NCBI RefSeq assembly: GCF_036636695.1
Contig: NZ_JAVWNW010000002.1
DNA length: 64,000 nucleotides
Strand: one strand, 5' to 3'
DNA from: Anaerorhabdus sp036636695
Lineage (GTDB): Bacteria; Bacillota_I; Bacilli_A; Erysipelotrichales; Erysipelotrichaceae
The notes under the pieces were generated by a model. That model ran no database searches. It saw nothing but the letters and a program-made list of their open reading frames with translations, and had not been told where the DNA came from. How positions within the stretch are numbered: position 1 is the stretch's first letter; every line of letters starts with the position of its first letter. The translations under genes were made by a program, and so were the position numbers. This document shows, in pieces, positions 15,281-24,685 of this stretch.

Positions 15281-17801
15281 ATAATCCACATTTTAATTGA
15301 GCGTTACAGTTGGTGCAAGTATTACATCCACCAATTTCTTCAACGACACCTTCCAAACAAATTGGACAGATATCACCGATTTCAATACCAATGTTGCGGT
15401 CTTGACGGTCAGCTCTTAAATCTGTTTTCTTTTCTTCTTCTTGTTTCTTTTTAACATCAACACCAAAGTCTTTTGTGATACTCATTTGATCCCATGCAGT
15501 ATCTTCATCATTTGTAAGACTTAACACTTGAGAGTCACGAGAACCATCAACATAAACGGTTCCACCTTTAGCACCACCATGGAATAGTCTTTCGTAAATT
15601 TGTTGCACTTGGCGAACAGAGAAACCGCGTGGAGCATTAACTGTTTTAGAGATAGAAGAATCAATCCAACGTTGAATTGCACATTGTGTATCGGCATGTT
15701 CCTCAGGACTTAATTGCATAGCACTTACGAAGTAATCAGGTAAAGTATCACGACTATATCCTGGATTCAATGCTAACCATTGATCAACAATTGCAGCATT
15801 TACTTCAATGAATTTTCCTAAACGACCAGAACGGAAATAGCTGAAACTGAAATAAGGTTCTAGTCCAGTTGATACACCAACCATTGTTCCAGTTGATCCT
15901 GTTGGCGCGATTGTTAATAAGTGTGAGTTACGAATTCCGTATTTCACAATATCTTGACGAATGCTTTCGTCCATTAATTTCATATATCCTGATTGAATAA
16001 AATCTTCACCTTTTGTAAAGAATGGGAATGAACCTTTTTCTTTAGCAAGTTCAACTGAAGTACGGTATGCACTTTCAGAAATACATTTGAATACTTTATC
16101 AATAGTTTCAATTGACTCAGGTGAGCCATAACGTTTTTTAGCCCATATCAATAAATCGTGTAATCCCATGATTCCTAAACCAACACGTCTTTCACCTAAA
16201 GCTTGTTCTTTATTTGCTTCAAGGAAGTAAGGCGTATTATCGATTACGTTATCTTGCATACGTACTGTTAGCGCAACAGCATTAGCAAGGTCATCATATA
16301 GAATTTCACCAGTTTTCTTATCGACAAAATTAGCAAGATTAACAGCTGCTAAATTACATACAGAATATGGCGCAAGTGGTTGTTCTCCACAAGGATTTGT
16401 TGCGACAACTTTTTGACCATATGTCTTAGCATTTGTCATATCATTAGCATTATCAATGAAGAAGATTCCAGGTTCTGCCGAATATGTAGCACAGAAACAA
16501 ATTAAATCCCATAAATCTCTAGCTTTAAGTGTACGATATTTCTTAATCGGGTAACCCATGGCTTCCCATTCACGAACATCACCAATTTCATGCCATTTTT
16601 CATCATATGCAGCTTTTTGTTCATCAGTATAATTTTGAAGGTCTGGGAATCTTAAATCAAATGTTCCATCTTCTTCAACGGCTTTCATGAATTCTTTTGT
16701 GATTGTTACCGAAATATTTGCGCCAGTTAAAAATTCAGGACTTTGTACATCTAAACTACCACCATCAAGTAAAATTTCTCTTGCATGATCTTTAATATGT
16801 TCAGGAGTAGTTTTAGCTTCAACAAGACTTTCATACATTTCTCTTTCAAGACGAGTAAGTGCTGTGAATTTTAGTTTGTTGTGAGCTAGTTCACGAATTT
16901 GTTCATCTTTAGAATTTTCTGTTAACCATTTTAATACTTTAGGGTTTTGCATCTTAGAAATAATAAATTCAATAATATCAGGATGCCAGTCAGCAAGCAT
17001 AATCATTTGAGCTCCACGACGACTTCCGCCTTGTTCAACAAGATTAGTTAAGTTTGCGATATCATTTAACCAAGATACTGCACCACTCGATTTACCACCA
17101 ACACCTTTTGCAGGAGCTGATTTAGGACGAAGGGTAGAACCGTTTGTTCCAACGCCACCACCACGACTCATAATTTCCATAACTTCTTTACGATGATCTG
17201 CAATGCCACCACGACTATCTTTTACAAAAGGCATAACAAAGCAGTTAAAATATGTAACTTGAGTTCCACTGCCAGCACCATATAGTACACGACCAGCTGG
17301 AATCGTATTTAAGTTTTTTAATTGTTCAAAGAAAAGTTGCCCGTATTTTTCACGAGTAGCTTCATCCTTTTCTGGTGTTGCTAAAGCATAACCAACACGC
17401 TTTGCAATTTGTTCATAGAAAATTTCTAGTGGCTTATCAATTTGGAAAAAAGTACGTTTAACAATTCCAGTTTGAGATTCTTGTTCATCTTCAAGAGTGC
17501 CTCTAAATTCTTCTTCTATTTCAAGAGTAACTAATTCATGATCGTAATCTATAGCTTGTACAATTCCAACACCACGTGCTGGGTATTTAGGATCCTCTTT
17601 AATAACTGTTAGTACAATGTCTCCTAAACCTAGAGAGACTAAATCTCGATCTTTTTGAGAGTAACGGTCAAGCATTACTAGACGAGATACACCACTGTGT
17701 ACAGTGTGAAAGTCATTCTCTATCTTAGTAAGATGAGGGAAATATGTTTCAATGTCCTTGTTTAGTTTTTCGATTGTTTGTTTGCTATAGTTCATAATCA
17801 T
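15279..17801 (-). CDS. nrdJ: Adenosylcobalamin-dependent (class II) ribonucleotide reductase
   Basis: 840 residues. Makes deoxyribonucleotides without oxygen need, using adenosylcobalamin to create the thiyl radical. Class II landmarks: NPCGEQPLAPYS at 469-480 with the catalytic Cys and Glu, RGGGVGTNGS in the effector/active-site region, APTGSTGTMVGVSTGLEP late in the barrel, and a C-terminal Cys tail CPICLEGVVEEIGGCNTC plus CNAQLKCGL holding the reducing thiols. The ATG overlaps the adenosyltransferase stop; a second ATG six bases later is better spaced (7) from AAGGAG and may be the true start. It ends in a shared terminator. Confidence 0.95.
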   Translation of the reverse strand: MIMNYSKQTIEKLNKDIETYFPHLTKIENDFHTVHSGVSRLVMLDRYSQKDRDLVSLGLGDIVLTVIKEDPKYPARGVGIVQAIDYDHELVTLEIEEEFRGTLEDEQESQTGIVKRTFFQIDKPLEIFYEQIAKRVGYALATPEKDEATREKYGQLFFEQLKNLNTIPAGRVLYGAGSGTQVTYFNCFVMPFVKDSRGGIADHRKEVMEIMSRGGGVGTNGSTLRPKSAPAKGVGGKSSGAVSWLNDIANLTNLVEQGGSRRGAQMIMLADWHPDIIEFIISKMQNPKVLKWLTENSKDEQIRELAHNKLKFTALTRLEREMYESLVEAKTTPEHIKDHAREILLDGGSLDVQSPEFLTGANISVTITKEFMKAVEEDGTFDLRFPDLQNYTDEQKAAYDEKWHEIGDVREWEAMGYPIKKYRTLKARDLWDLICFCATYSAEPGIFFIDNANDMTNAKTYGQKVVATNPCGEQPLAPYSVCNLAAVNLANFVDKKTGEILYDDLANAVALTVRMQDNVIDNTPYFLEANKEQALGERRVGLGIMGLHDLLIWAKKRYGSPESIETIDKVFKCISESAYRTSVELAKEKGSFPFFTKGEDFIQSGYMKLMDESIRQDIVKYGIRNSHLLTIAPTGSTGTMVGVSTGLEPYFSFSYFRSGRLGKFIEVNAAIVDQWLALNPGYSRDTLPDYFVSAMQLSPEEHADTQCAIQRWIDSSISKTVNAPRGFSVRQVQQIYERLFHGGAKGGTVYVDGSRDSQVLSLTNDEDTAWDQMSITKDFGVDVKKKQEEEKKTDLRADRQDRNIGIEIGDICPICLEGVVEEIGGCNTCTNCNAQLKCGL

Positions 17802-18301
17802 TCTCCTTCATTAATACATTCGTTTATTAGTTCTTTACAGCCGATTATAAACCAAAAGTCACTTAATCTATTAATATAACTTAGGATTTCTAAGGCTACT
17901 GGTTGTTCCTTATTTAGAGTGAATAAACTTCTCTCTACACTTCGGACTGTTGTTCGAAGATGGTTTAATGTCGCAGCTTTTTCGTTGTGAAATGGATAAA
18001 CAAAATGAAAATCATCATCAATAGATTCTTGATCCATTTCAATTTCTAACCATTTTGTACGTTCTTCTGTAAATAGATGACTCGAGTTATATCCGGTTAT
18101 AATTGCACAAATGCAGTTTAAATCCTCTACAATATGTTGGCATGTAGAGGACAAAGAATCCCATTTTGAACTAATTAAAATACATTCAGCAATACAGGAA
18201 TCCAGTTCCCCTAATGTATTTATGAGGGTACTTGATTTGTCAACTCGACAACCATATGCACTTGTTGTGCCAGTATCGCCTAACTTTGTGGATACTTTCA
18301 T
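17798..18301 (-). CDS. PduO-type ATP:cob(I)alamin adenosyltransferase
   Basis: 167 residues. Transfers adenosyl from ATP to cobalamin to make the cofactor of NrdJ. The family motif TKLGDTGTTSAYG is at residues 5-17, followed by VDKSS and TLGELDSCIAE; the ATP/cobalamin motif appears as RTTVRSVERSLF and YINRLSDFWF near the end. A little short for the family (about 180). The stop overlaps the nrdJ start and its last codons carry nrdJ's ribosome site, so synthesis of enzyme and cofactor is coupled. Upstream on this strand is a TATAAT at 18333-18328. Confidence 0.92.
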   Translation of the reverse strand: MKVSTKLGDTGTTSAYGCRVDKSSTLINTLGELDSCIAECILISSKWDSLSSTCQHIVEDLNCICAIITGYNSSHLFTEERTKWLEIEMDQESIDDDFHFVYPFHNEKAATLNHLRTTVRSVERSLFTLNKEQPVALEILSYINRLSDFWFIIGCKELINECINEGE

Positions 18302-18447
18302 GGTTGTACCCCCTTCTGCGTATTTAAATTATACGATAAAAATGTACTGTTTTGAAGTAGAAGTTTTACAAAATGGCACAATAATATAAATATTGAGGAA
18401 CTTGTGAAATTGTTGTATCATTGAAACAAAGTTGGGAGAATAGATGG

Positions 18448-19083
18448 ATGAATTATTCAGTAATAATTGTGGCCGCTGGTAAGGGGACAAGAATGAATTT
18501 GGGCTATAACAAAGTCTATTATCGTGTTGATGGAAAGACAATTCTTGAACGTACGATGAAAGTTTTTGAGGAAGATAAGCGTTGTAGCCAAATCATTATA
18601 GTTACAGAGGGTTTAGATTATAAGCAACATACGAACCGATTTAGCGGTAAAATTGTAATTGTTGGTGGAGGAAAAACACGCCAAGAAAGTGTAGAAAACG
18701 GTTTGTTTGCGGTAAAAGAGGATATTGTGTTCGTTCATGATGGAGCTAGACCTTATGTTTCTAAAGAATGTATCAATCGCTTGTGCAAGAGTATGGAAAG
18801 TAATGATGCAGCTTTATTAATGGTTCCGGCAAAAGATACAATTAAGTCTGTAAAAGATGGATATATTGAATATACACCATTGCGTGAGACATTAATGCAT
18901 GCCCAAACACCACAAGTATTTAAAACAGCTTTATTGTTATCATGTTATAAAAAAGCAAAGCTTGATAATTTTGTGGGTACTGATGATGCTTCATTGGTTG
19001 AAAAATATGGGAATACTCGAATTGCGGTTGTTGAAGGGGATTACAAAAATAAAAAAATCACAACAACTGAAGATTTAGATTAG
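18448..19083 (+). CDS. ispD: 2-C-methyl-D-erythritol 4-phosphate cytidylyltransferase
   Basis: 211 residues from ATG 18448 (ribosome site GGGAG); an in-frame TTG at 18421 only adds a non-conserved tail. Forms CDP-methylerythritol in the non-mevalonate isoprenoid pathway. The CTP-binding loop VIIVAAGKGTRM is at 5-16, HDGARPYV near residue 98, and AKDTIK, TPQVFK and TDDASLVE follow as in the family. Slightly shorter than usual because the C-terminal tail is trimmed. It is followed by a terminator hairpin that also covers the comFA ribosome site. Confidence 0.93.
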   Translation: MNYSVIIVAAGKGTRMNLGYNKVYYRVDGKTILERTMKVFEEDKRCSQIIIVTEGLDYKQHTNRFSGKIVIVGGGKTRQESVENGLFAVKEDIVFVHDGARPYVSKECINRLCKSMESNDAALLMVPAKDTIKSVKDGYIEYTPLRETLMHAQTPQVFKTALLLSCYKKAKLDNFVGTDDASLVEKYGNTRIAVVEGDYKNKKITTTEDLD

Positions 19084-19090
19084 GAAAATC

Positions 19091-19128
19091 AAAACTCTTT
19101 CTTATAAATAAGTAGAAGGAGTTTTTTT
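19091..19128 (+). terminator. Terminator hairpin that contains the comFA ribosome site
   Basis: Arms AAAACTCTTTCT (19091-19102) and AGAAGGAGTTTT (19114-19125) pair over 12 positions with one G-U, followed by three more T and then the comFA ATG at 19129. The ribosome site AAGGAG (19116-19121) lies inside the 3' arm, so read-through transcripts would hide it. Confidence 0.8.
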
Positions 19129-20265
19129 ATGAAATGTCCACGATGTTTGAATCAAGATAAGACTTATTTTTATAAAGGAAGTAAAGGGTGGTTGTGTAGA
19201 AGATGTATTCAATTTAAACGCCAATTATTAGAAGAGGATAAAACAGTGGCAAATATAGAGGTTGGTCAAGACTCATCTGAATATACTTTGAAATATCCAC
19301 TAACCAATGCACAACTAGTCATATCACACCAATGTCTTGCATCACTTAAACAGAAAAGAGATGTTTTTATTGATGCTGTTTGCGGTGCTGGAAAAACTGA
19401 ACTTGTGATTGAAAGTATTAGTTATTATTTAAAACAACGTAAATGCGTTGCCTTAGCAATAGCACGACGCCAAGTAGTTTTGGATTTAAAGCGAAGACTA
19501 GAAAATATATTTTTGAATGCGAAAGTAATTGCAGTCTGTCAAGACTATACTGAAGATTTAGTGGGTGATTTAATTATATGCACTACACATCAACTTTATC
19601 GTTATCCAAAAACATTTGATCTACTAATCTTAGACGAACCGGATGCTTTTCCATATAAAGGAAATGAGGTACTTGCAGGAATTGTACAGACAAGTTGTAA
19701 AGGTGAAATGATATTTTTAACTGCAACACCTGATGATTATTTAACAGAACGATTAAGGCTTAAAAATATAACGCATTTGAAATTAAATAGAAGACCACAT
19801 AATCATGATTTACCTGTACCAAGATTGATAGTTTCACCAACAATTTTATTACTTTTATTTTTAATTGATTGGGTAGTTAAAAGAGAAAGTTCAATACTTA
19901 TTTTTACACCAACAATTAGAATATCAAAATATCTCTATGTCCTTTTATCATGCATAGTTAGAGTGAAAGTATGTACAAGTAAAACAGTGAATAAAGATGA
20001 AATTATTGAAGACTTCAGAAACAAAAAATTTCGATGTTTAATTGCTACAACAATATTAGAAAGAGGAGTTACAATTGAAGGAATTGACGTCTGTGTTTTT
20101 TATGCAAATCATAGTGTGTTTGATGTTGCGAGCTTAATTCAAATGAGTGGTCGTGTGGGTAGAAGTTTTAAATATCCAACCGGTGATTGTTTGTTTTTAA
20201 GTAATGCCAAATCATCTATTGTTAATGAGTGTATTCATGTTTGCAAAGAGGCTAATCATGGATAG
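19129..20265 (+). CDS. comFA: ComFA-like DNA-uptake helicase
   Basis: 378 residues, on the short side for ComFA (about 400-460). Drives single-stranded DNA through the competence channel in known systems. N-terminal zinc finger CPRC...CRRC at residues 3-27. Walker A AVCGAGKTE near residue 88, DEAD-box variant LDEPDAFPY (DEPD), motif III LTATP, and C-terminal helicase motifs TTILERGVTIEG and QMSGRVGR. The stop overlaps comFC by 8 bases. The ribosome site is inside a terminator stem. Confidence 0.92.
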   Translation: MKCPRCLNQDKTYFYKGSKGWLCRRCIQFKRQLLEEDKTVANIEVGQDSSEYTLKYPLTNAQLVISHQCLASLKQKRDVFIDAVCGAGKTELVIESISYYLKQRKCVALAIARRQVVLDLKRRLENIFLNAKVIAVCQDYTEDLVGDLIICTTHQLYRYPKTFDLLILDEPDAFPYKGNEVLAGIVQTSCKGEMIFLTATPDDYLTERLRLKNITHLKLNRRPHNHDLPVPRLIVSPTILLLLFLIDWVVKRESSILIFTPTIRISKYLYVLLSCIVRVKVCTSKTVNKDEIIEDFRNKKFRCLIATTILERGVTIEGIDVCVFYANHSVFDVASLIQMSGRVGRSFKYPTGDCLFLSNAKSSIVNECIHVCKEANHG

Positions 20266-20881
20266 ATGTTTATACTGCAATCAATCCCTTGAACATGGGG
20301 CAACACTGCTTGAATTACTTATTAATCATGATGTTTTATGTCCAATGTGTCGCCATGAAATCATTCGAAATAAAAAGAAATTTAGTATAAATAATATTCC
20401 AGTTGATGCCCGTTATATTTATAATGATTTTTTTAGTTCATTATTGGTTCAATACAAAGATTGCATGGATGAAGCATTAAAATCAGTTTTTTTATTTAAT
20501 TATCGATTGATATTTCATGTTAAATATTGGGGATATACACTTGTGCCAATGCCTAGTTCTAAAGACAAAATAAAAGATCGTGGATTTAATCATGTGCTTG
20601 GAATGTTTGAATGGTGTAAAAACGAAAAGTATTGTTGCTTAGAAAAAACGAGTAATCAAAAACAAGTCACATCAACTTCAATACAAAGGCAAAAAATGAT
20701 TGGAAATATTCGCTGTACAAAAGATGTGAAACACATTAAAAAGATTTTATTGGTAGATGATGTATGTACAACAGGAAGTACATTGAAAGGAGCATTAGAA
20801 GCATTGTCATCTTTTGAAGGTAAAATTAAAATTTTTGTGATTGCAACACACCCATTGAATCTAAAAAAGGTTGTACGCTAA
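20258..20881 (+). CDS. comFC: ComFC-like phosphoribosyltransferase-domain protein
   Basis: 207 residues from ATG 20258, with ribosome site AAAGAGG inside comFA; an earlier in-frame ATG at 20204 would overlap deeply and is not conserved. N-terminal zinc knuckle CLYCNQ ... CPMC (residues 4-7 and about 29-32), then a type I phosphoribosyltransferase fold with LVPMPSSKDKIKDRGFNH and the PRPP loop ILLVDDVCTTGSTLKG. Works with ComFA in natural transformation; its exact chemistry is not settled. Coupled to comFA by overlap. Confidence 0.92.
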   Translation: MDRCLYCNQSLEHGATLLELLINHDVLCPMCRHEIIRNKKKFSINNIPVDARYIYNDFFSSLLVQYKDCMDEALKSVFLFNYRLIFHVKYWGYTLVPMPSSKDKIKDRGFNHVLGMFEWCKNEKYCCLEKTSNQKQVTSTSIQRQKMIGNIRCTKDVKHIKKILLVDDVCTTGSTLKGALEALSSFEGKIKIFVIATHPLNLKKVVR

Positions 20882-21065
20882 TGAACTCGTGAGAAGCTTT
20901 TATCAAATAAATTAGCATAACTACCACAAAGAGGAAGAATGCGGAATAAAACGAAATAAGGGTACCGATTTTGTAGTTATTCTTTTGTATTAAAACTACC
21001 CTAACACTTTAAGTGAACTCTAAGTCAAAAATAAGTGAAGAAAAACTGAAACTTTCGTTGTTTAT
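20882..21065. other. Non-coding leader region before secA
   Basis: No gene is supported. ATAACTAC (20917-20924) can pair with GTAGTTAT (20973-20980) over a 48-base loop. There is no clear terminator for comFC. No T-box, riboswitch or the hpf gene often found here in other Firmicutes is seen. Confidence 0.45.
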
Positions 21066-21094
21066 TTGTTTTAAGTCTATAAATAAGATATAAT
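21066..21094 (+). promoter_or_regulatory. secA promoter
   Basis: -35 TTGTTT (21066-21071), 17-base spacer, -10 TATAAT (21089-21094), about 35 bases before the secA ATG. Confidence 0.7.
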
Positions 21095-21128
21095 ATACAA
21101 TGCATAAAAATATGAATTTGGAGGAATT

Positions 21129-23477
21129 ATGGCTAACTTTATTGATAAATTATTTAATGTAGAAAAGAAGAGAATTAAAGAGATTGAAAACAAGGTGCGT
21201 CCAGTAGAAGCACTTGCGGATAAATATGCTGCAATGAGCGATGAAGAGTTAAAAGGGCAAACCCCAATATTAAAAGAACGACTAGCAAAAGGTGAAACAT
21301 TAGACGATATTTTGCCAGAAGCTTTCGCAACCTGTAGAGAAGCAGCAAAGCGTGTTATTGGAGAATATCCATACTTTGTTCAATTGATGGGAGCTGCTGT
21401 TATGCAAGGTGGCGATATTGCAGAAATGCGAACTGGTGAAGGTAAAACATTAACATCTGTTATGGCTGCATATCTAAATGCACTTGAAGGCAAAGGTGTT
21501 CATGTAATTACAGTAAATGAATACTTGGCAGAACGTGATGCAAACTGGATGGGACAAATTCACCGTTTCTTAGGATTAACAGTTGGATTAAATTTACGCC
21601 AATTAACACCAGTACAAAAACGTGCTGCTTATCTTTGCGATATTACATATACAACAAATGCTGAAGCGGGATTTGATTATTTAAGAGATAACATGGTTAC
21701 ACGTGTAGAAGACCGTGTACTTCGCCCACTTAATTTTGCTTTAGTAGATGAAGTTGACTCAATTTTAATTGATGAATCTCGTACACCGTTGATTATCTCT
21801 GGTGGACAAAAACAAACTGCAAATCTTTATATTCAAGCTGATCATTTCGTAAAATCACTCAAAGAGGGTGAAGATTATGAAATTGATGTAAAAGCCAAGG
21901 CAATTACTTTAACTGATGAAGGTGTCGCAAAAGCCGAAAAAGTATTTAAAGTTAAAAATTTATATGAACTAGAACATACTCAAACTGTACATCATATCTC
22001 ACAAGCATTACGTGCAAACTATATTATGCACAATGATGTTGAATATGTTGTACAAGAAGATGAAATCGTAATTGTCGATCCAAATACTGGACGTCTAATG
22101 AAGGGGCGTGCTTATTCAGATGGGCTACACCAAGCTATTGAAGCGAAAGAAGGAGTTTCTATTAAACAAGAAACAACAACATTAGCGACAATTACCTATC
22201 AAAATTTCTTCCGCTTATACAATAAACTTGCAGGGATGACAGGTACTGCAAAAACGGAAGAAGAAGAATTCTTAAGTATTTATAACATGCGTGTATATGA
22301 AATCCCTACAAATAGAGATGTTGCACGTATTGATTATCCAGATGCTGTATTTGGAACAAAAAAAGCTAAATTTGAAGCATTGGTTGAAGAAGTAAAAGAA
22401 TGTCATGAAAAAGGACAACCAGTCCTTGTCGGTACAATTGCCGTTGAAACATCAGAATTAATTTCTAAAATGTTGAAATCACGCAAAATTCCGCATGAAA
22501 TTTTAAATGCGAAAAACCATGCACGTGAAGCTGAAATTATTCAATTCGCTGGACGTAAAGGTGCTGTAACGATTGCGACAAATATGGCAGGTCGTGGTAC
22601 CGATATTAAACTTGGAGAAGGTGTAAGAGAACTTGGTGGATTAGCTGTAATCGGTTCAGAACGTCATGAATCTCGTCGTATTGATAACCAATTACGTGGG
22701 CGTTCAGGTCGTCAAGGAGATCCAGGCTATTCAAGATTTTATGTATCAGTACAAGATGAATTAATGGTACGTTTCGGTAGTGAACGTATGGAAGGTTTAT
22801 TCTCTCAACTTGGTGATGTTCCTATTGAATCAAAAGTAATTACTAAATCAATTGGTAATGCTCAAAAACGAGTTGAAGGTGTTAACTTTGACTCTCGTAA
22901 AGCATTATTAGAATATGATGATGTCTTGAGACAACAACGTGAAATTATTTATGAACAAAGAAACTTTATTCTTGAAAACGAAGATGTTCACTCTATTGTA
23001 GAAGACATGTTTAAACGAGTTATTACAAATATTGTTAGCTCGCATGTGGATCATTCTGGAAAAGAAGAAAAAATCAATGTTGATGAAATTTTAATTAATC
23101 TAGAAAAAATGGGCTTTAAAGAAAAACTAAACCCAAATGATTTACAAGAAAAGAATATAGAAGAGTTAGTAGAAATTTGTAGCCAACAAGCTTGGAAAGA
23201 ATATGAAGAAAAGATTCAACAAATTCGCGAACAAATTCTACCAATTGAAAAAACAATGGTATTAAAAGTTATTGACCGTGCTTGGATTAACCATATTGAT
23301 ATTATGAGTAAACTACGTGATGGTATAGGACTACGTTCATATGCTCAATCAAATCCACTTCAAGCATATGTTCAAGAAGGATATGAAATGTTTGAAGATA
23401 TGATGAATCGTATTTCCCAAGAAATAGTTGCGTTCTGCTTAAATGTAAGAATTGTAATTGAGGAGCGTAAAAAATAA
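21129..23477 (+). CDS. secA: Protein translocase ATPase SecA
   Basis: 782 residues. Motor that pushes unfolded proteins through SecYEG. Walker A MRTGEGKTLTS at about 100-110, Walker B region VDEVDSILIDESRTPL, second nucleotide-binding domain with TNMAGRGTDIKLG and RRIDNQLRGRSGRQGDPG. The protein ends at VRIVIEERKK right after the helical scaffold, so the C-terminal linker and the Cys-rich zinc (SEC-C) motif are absent; the usual length is about 800-900. Ribosome site GGAGG. Its stop overlaps the prfB ATG by one base (TAATG). Confidence 0.97.
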   Translation: MANFIDKLFNVEKKRIKEIENKVRPVEALADKYAAMSDEELKGQTPILKERLAKGETLDDILPEAFATCREAAKRVIGEYPYFVQLMGAAVMQGGDIAEMRTGEGKTLTSVMAAYLNALEGKGVHVITVNEYLAERDANWMGQIHRFLGLTVGLNLRQLTPVQKRAAYLCDITYTTNAEAGFDYLRDNMVTRVEDRVLRPLNFALVDEVDSILIDESRTPLIISGGQKQTANLYIQADHFVKSLKEGEDYEIDVKAKAITLTDEGVAKAEKVFKVKNLYELEHTQTVHHISQALRANYIMHNDVEYVVQEDEIVIVDPNTGRLMKGRAYSDGLHQAIEAKEGVSIKQETTTLATITYQNFFRLYNKLAGMTGTAKTEEEEFLSIYNMRVYEIPTNRDVARIDYPDAVFGTKKAKFEALVEEVKECHEKGQPVLVGTIAVETSELISKMLKSRKIPHEILNAKNHAREAEIIQFAGRKGAVTIATNMAGRGTDIKLGEGVRELGGLAVIGSERHESRRIDNQLRGRSGRQGDPGYSRFYVSVQDELMVRFGSERMEGLFSQLGDVPIESKVITKSIGNAQKRVEGVNFDSRKALLEYDDVLRQQREIIYEQRNFILENEDVHSIVEDMFKRVITNIVSSHVDHSGKEEKINVDEILINLEKMGFKEKLNPNDLQEKNIEELVEICSQQAWKEYEEKIQQIREQILPIEKTMVLKVIDRAWINHIDIMSKLRDGIGLRSYAQSNPLQAYVQEGYEMFEDMMNRISQEIVAFCLNVRIVIEERKK

Positions 23478-24578
23478 TGGAATTATATGAAATCACACAA
23501 AGCCTAGAAACTTCAAAAGAGAAGTTAATTCAGCTAGGCGACTCTCTTTGACTTACCTAGTAAAAGAGAATTAATAAGTAAAAATGAAGAATTGATGCAA
23601 GATGAAAACTTTTGGAGTGATCCAAAACATGCGCAAACAATTATTCAAGAAACTAATGCAACGAAAGACTTAATAGCACAATATGAAAAATTAAATATTC
23701 AACATAGCAATCTTCATGAAACAGTTGAAGAAATGAAGAAAACTTTTGATGAAGAACTTATGATGGTTGTCGAAGAAGAATATGAAGAATTCAATAAAGA
23801 TTTTGAAAACTTCGAAATCAAAATTTTACTAAGTCATCCATATGATAAAAATAATGCAATTTTGGAATTACATCCAGGTGCAGGTGGAACCGAGTCCCAA
23901 GATTGGGCACAAATGTTATACCGTATGTATTGCCGGTGGGCAGAGGATAAAGGCTATAAAGTAACAGTATTGGATTATCAAGATGGTGATGAAGCAGGTA
24001 TAAAATCATGTAGTATCTTGATTGAAGGCTATATGGTTTATGGCTATCTCAAGGCTGAAAAAGGAGTACATCGACTCGTTCGTATATCGCCATTTGATTC
24101 TTCTGGTAGAAGACATACTTCATTTGCCTCTGTCGATATAATGCCACAATTTAATGATGAAATTGAGATTACGATAGAAGAAAAAGACTTAGATATCACA
24201 ACAATGCGTGCTAGTGGAGCAGGTGGACAACATGTCAATAAAACTGACTCAGCTGTTCGAATGGTGCACAAACCTACAGGTATTATGGTAACTTGTCAAA
24301 CTGAAAGAAGCCAAATACAAAATCGTGAACACTGCTTAAATATGTTGAAATCTAAATTATATCAACGCATGATTGAAGAACAAGAAGCTAAAGTAAGTGC
24401 ACTAAAAGGTGAACAAAAAGCGATTGAATGGGGATCACAAATTCGTTCTTACGTATTTTGCCCATATACATTAGTGAAGGATCATCGTACCAATTGCGAA
24501 GAAGGTAATGTTCAAGCGGTTATGGATGGCAAACTAGATGAGTTTATTTTTAGTTATTTAAAGAGTCAAATACAATAA
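23477..24578 (+). CDS. prfB: Peptide chain release factor 2, with programmed +1 frameshift
   Basis: Read as 23477-23548 joined to 23550-24578. The first frame gives 24 codons ending SL and then UGA at 23549-23551; a +1 slip on CUU continues as DLPSKREL. The joined product is 366 residues, the normal RF2 length. Stop recognition motif SPF in VRISPFDSSGRRH and the catalytic GGQ at 249-251 in GAGGQHVNKT. Recognises UGA and UAA and regulates its own level through the frameshift. The usual stimulatory AGGGGG is reduced here to AGGCGA. The start overlaps the secA stop. Confidence 0.95.
23538..23552 (+). promoter_or_regulatory. prfB recoding site (CUU UGA C)
   Basis: The heptamer CTTTGAC at 23546-23552 is the classic RF2 slip site. 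A purine strip AGGCGA (23537-23542) stands in the place of the Shine-Dalgarno-like stimulator but is a poor match and one base farther than in E. coli. Confidence 0.9.
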
Positions 24579-24604
24579 AGCACTTTTATAAAAGTGCTTT
24601 ATTT
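24577..24604 (+). terminator. Terminator after prfB
   Basis: Perfect 11-bp stem AAAGCACTTTT / AAAAGTGCTTT with a 2-base loop (so effectively 9-10 bp), then ATTTAT. It begins inside the stop codon. Confidence 0.85.
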
Positions 24605-24671
24605 ATCTTGTAGGGACCTGATCAAGAAAAGAAAATGAATCTGCTTGATAAAATCCAAGGTATTAGCGATT

Positions 24672-24685
24672 TATAGTATACTATA
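24672..24685. promoter_or_regulatory. 14-bp palindrome overlapping a possible -10
   Basis: TATAGTATACTATA is a perfect palindrome containing -10-like hexamers on both strands, about 115 bases upstream of the TPR-like gene. No good -35 is seen. It could be an operator or a promoter core. A 15-codon open frame (24705-24752) with AAGGGA in front follows. Confidence 0.4.

Noticed and set aside
20882..21128. A T-box, riboswitch or hpf remnant upstream of secA
   Set aside because: No specifier or T-box sequence, no known riboswitch core and no coding similarity to hpf was found; only a loose 8-bp dyad.
23477..23551. prfB as a broken pseudogene because of an early in-frame TGA
   Set aside because: CTT TGA C is the known RF2 programmed frameshift; the joined product has the normal length and motifs.
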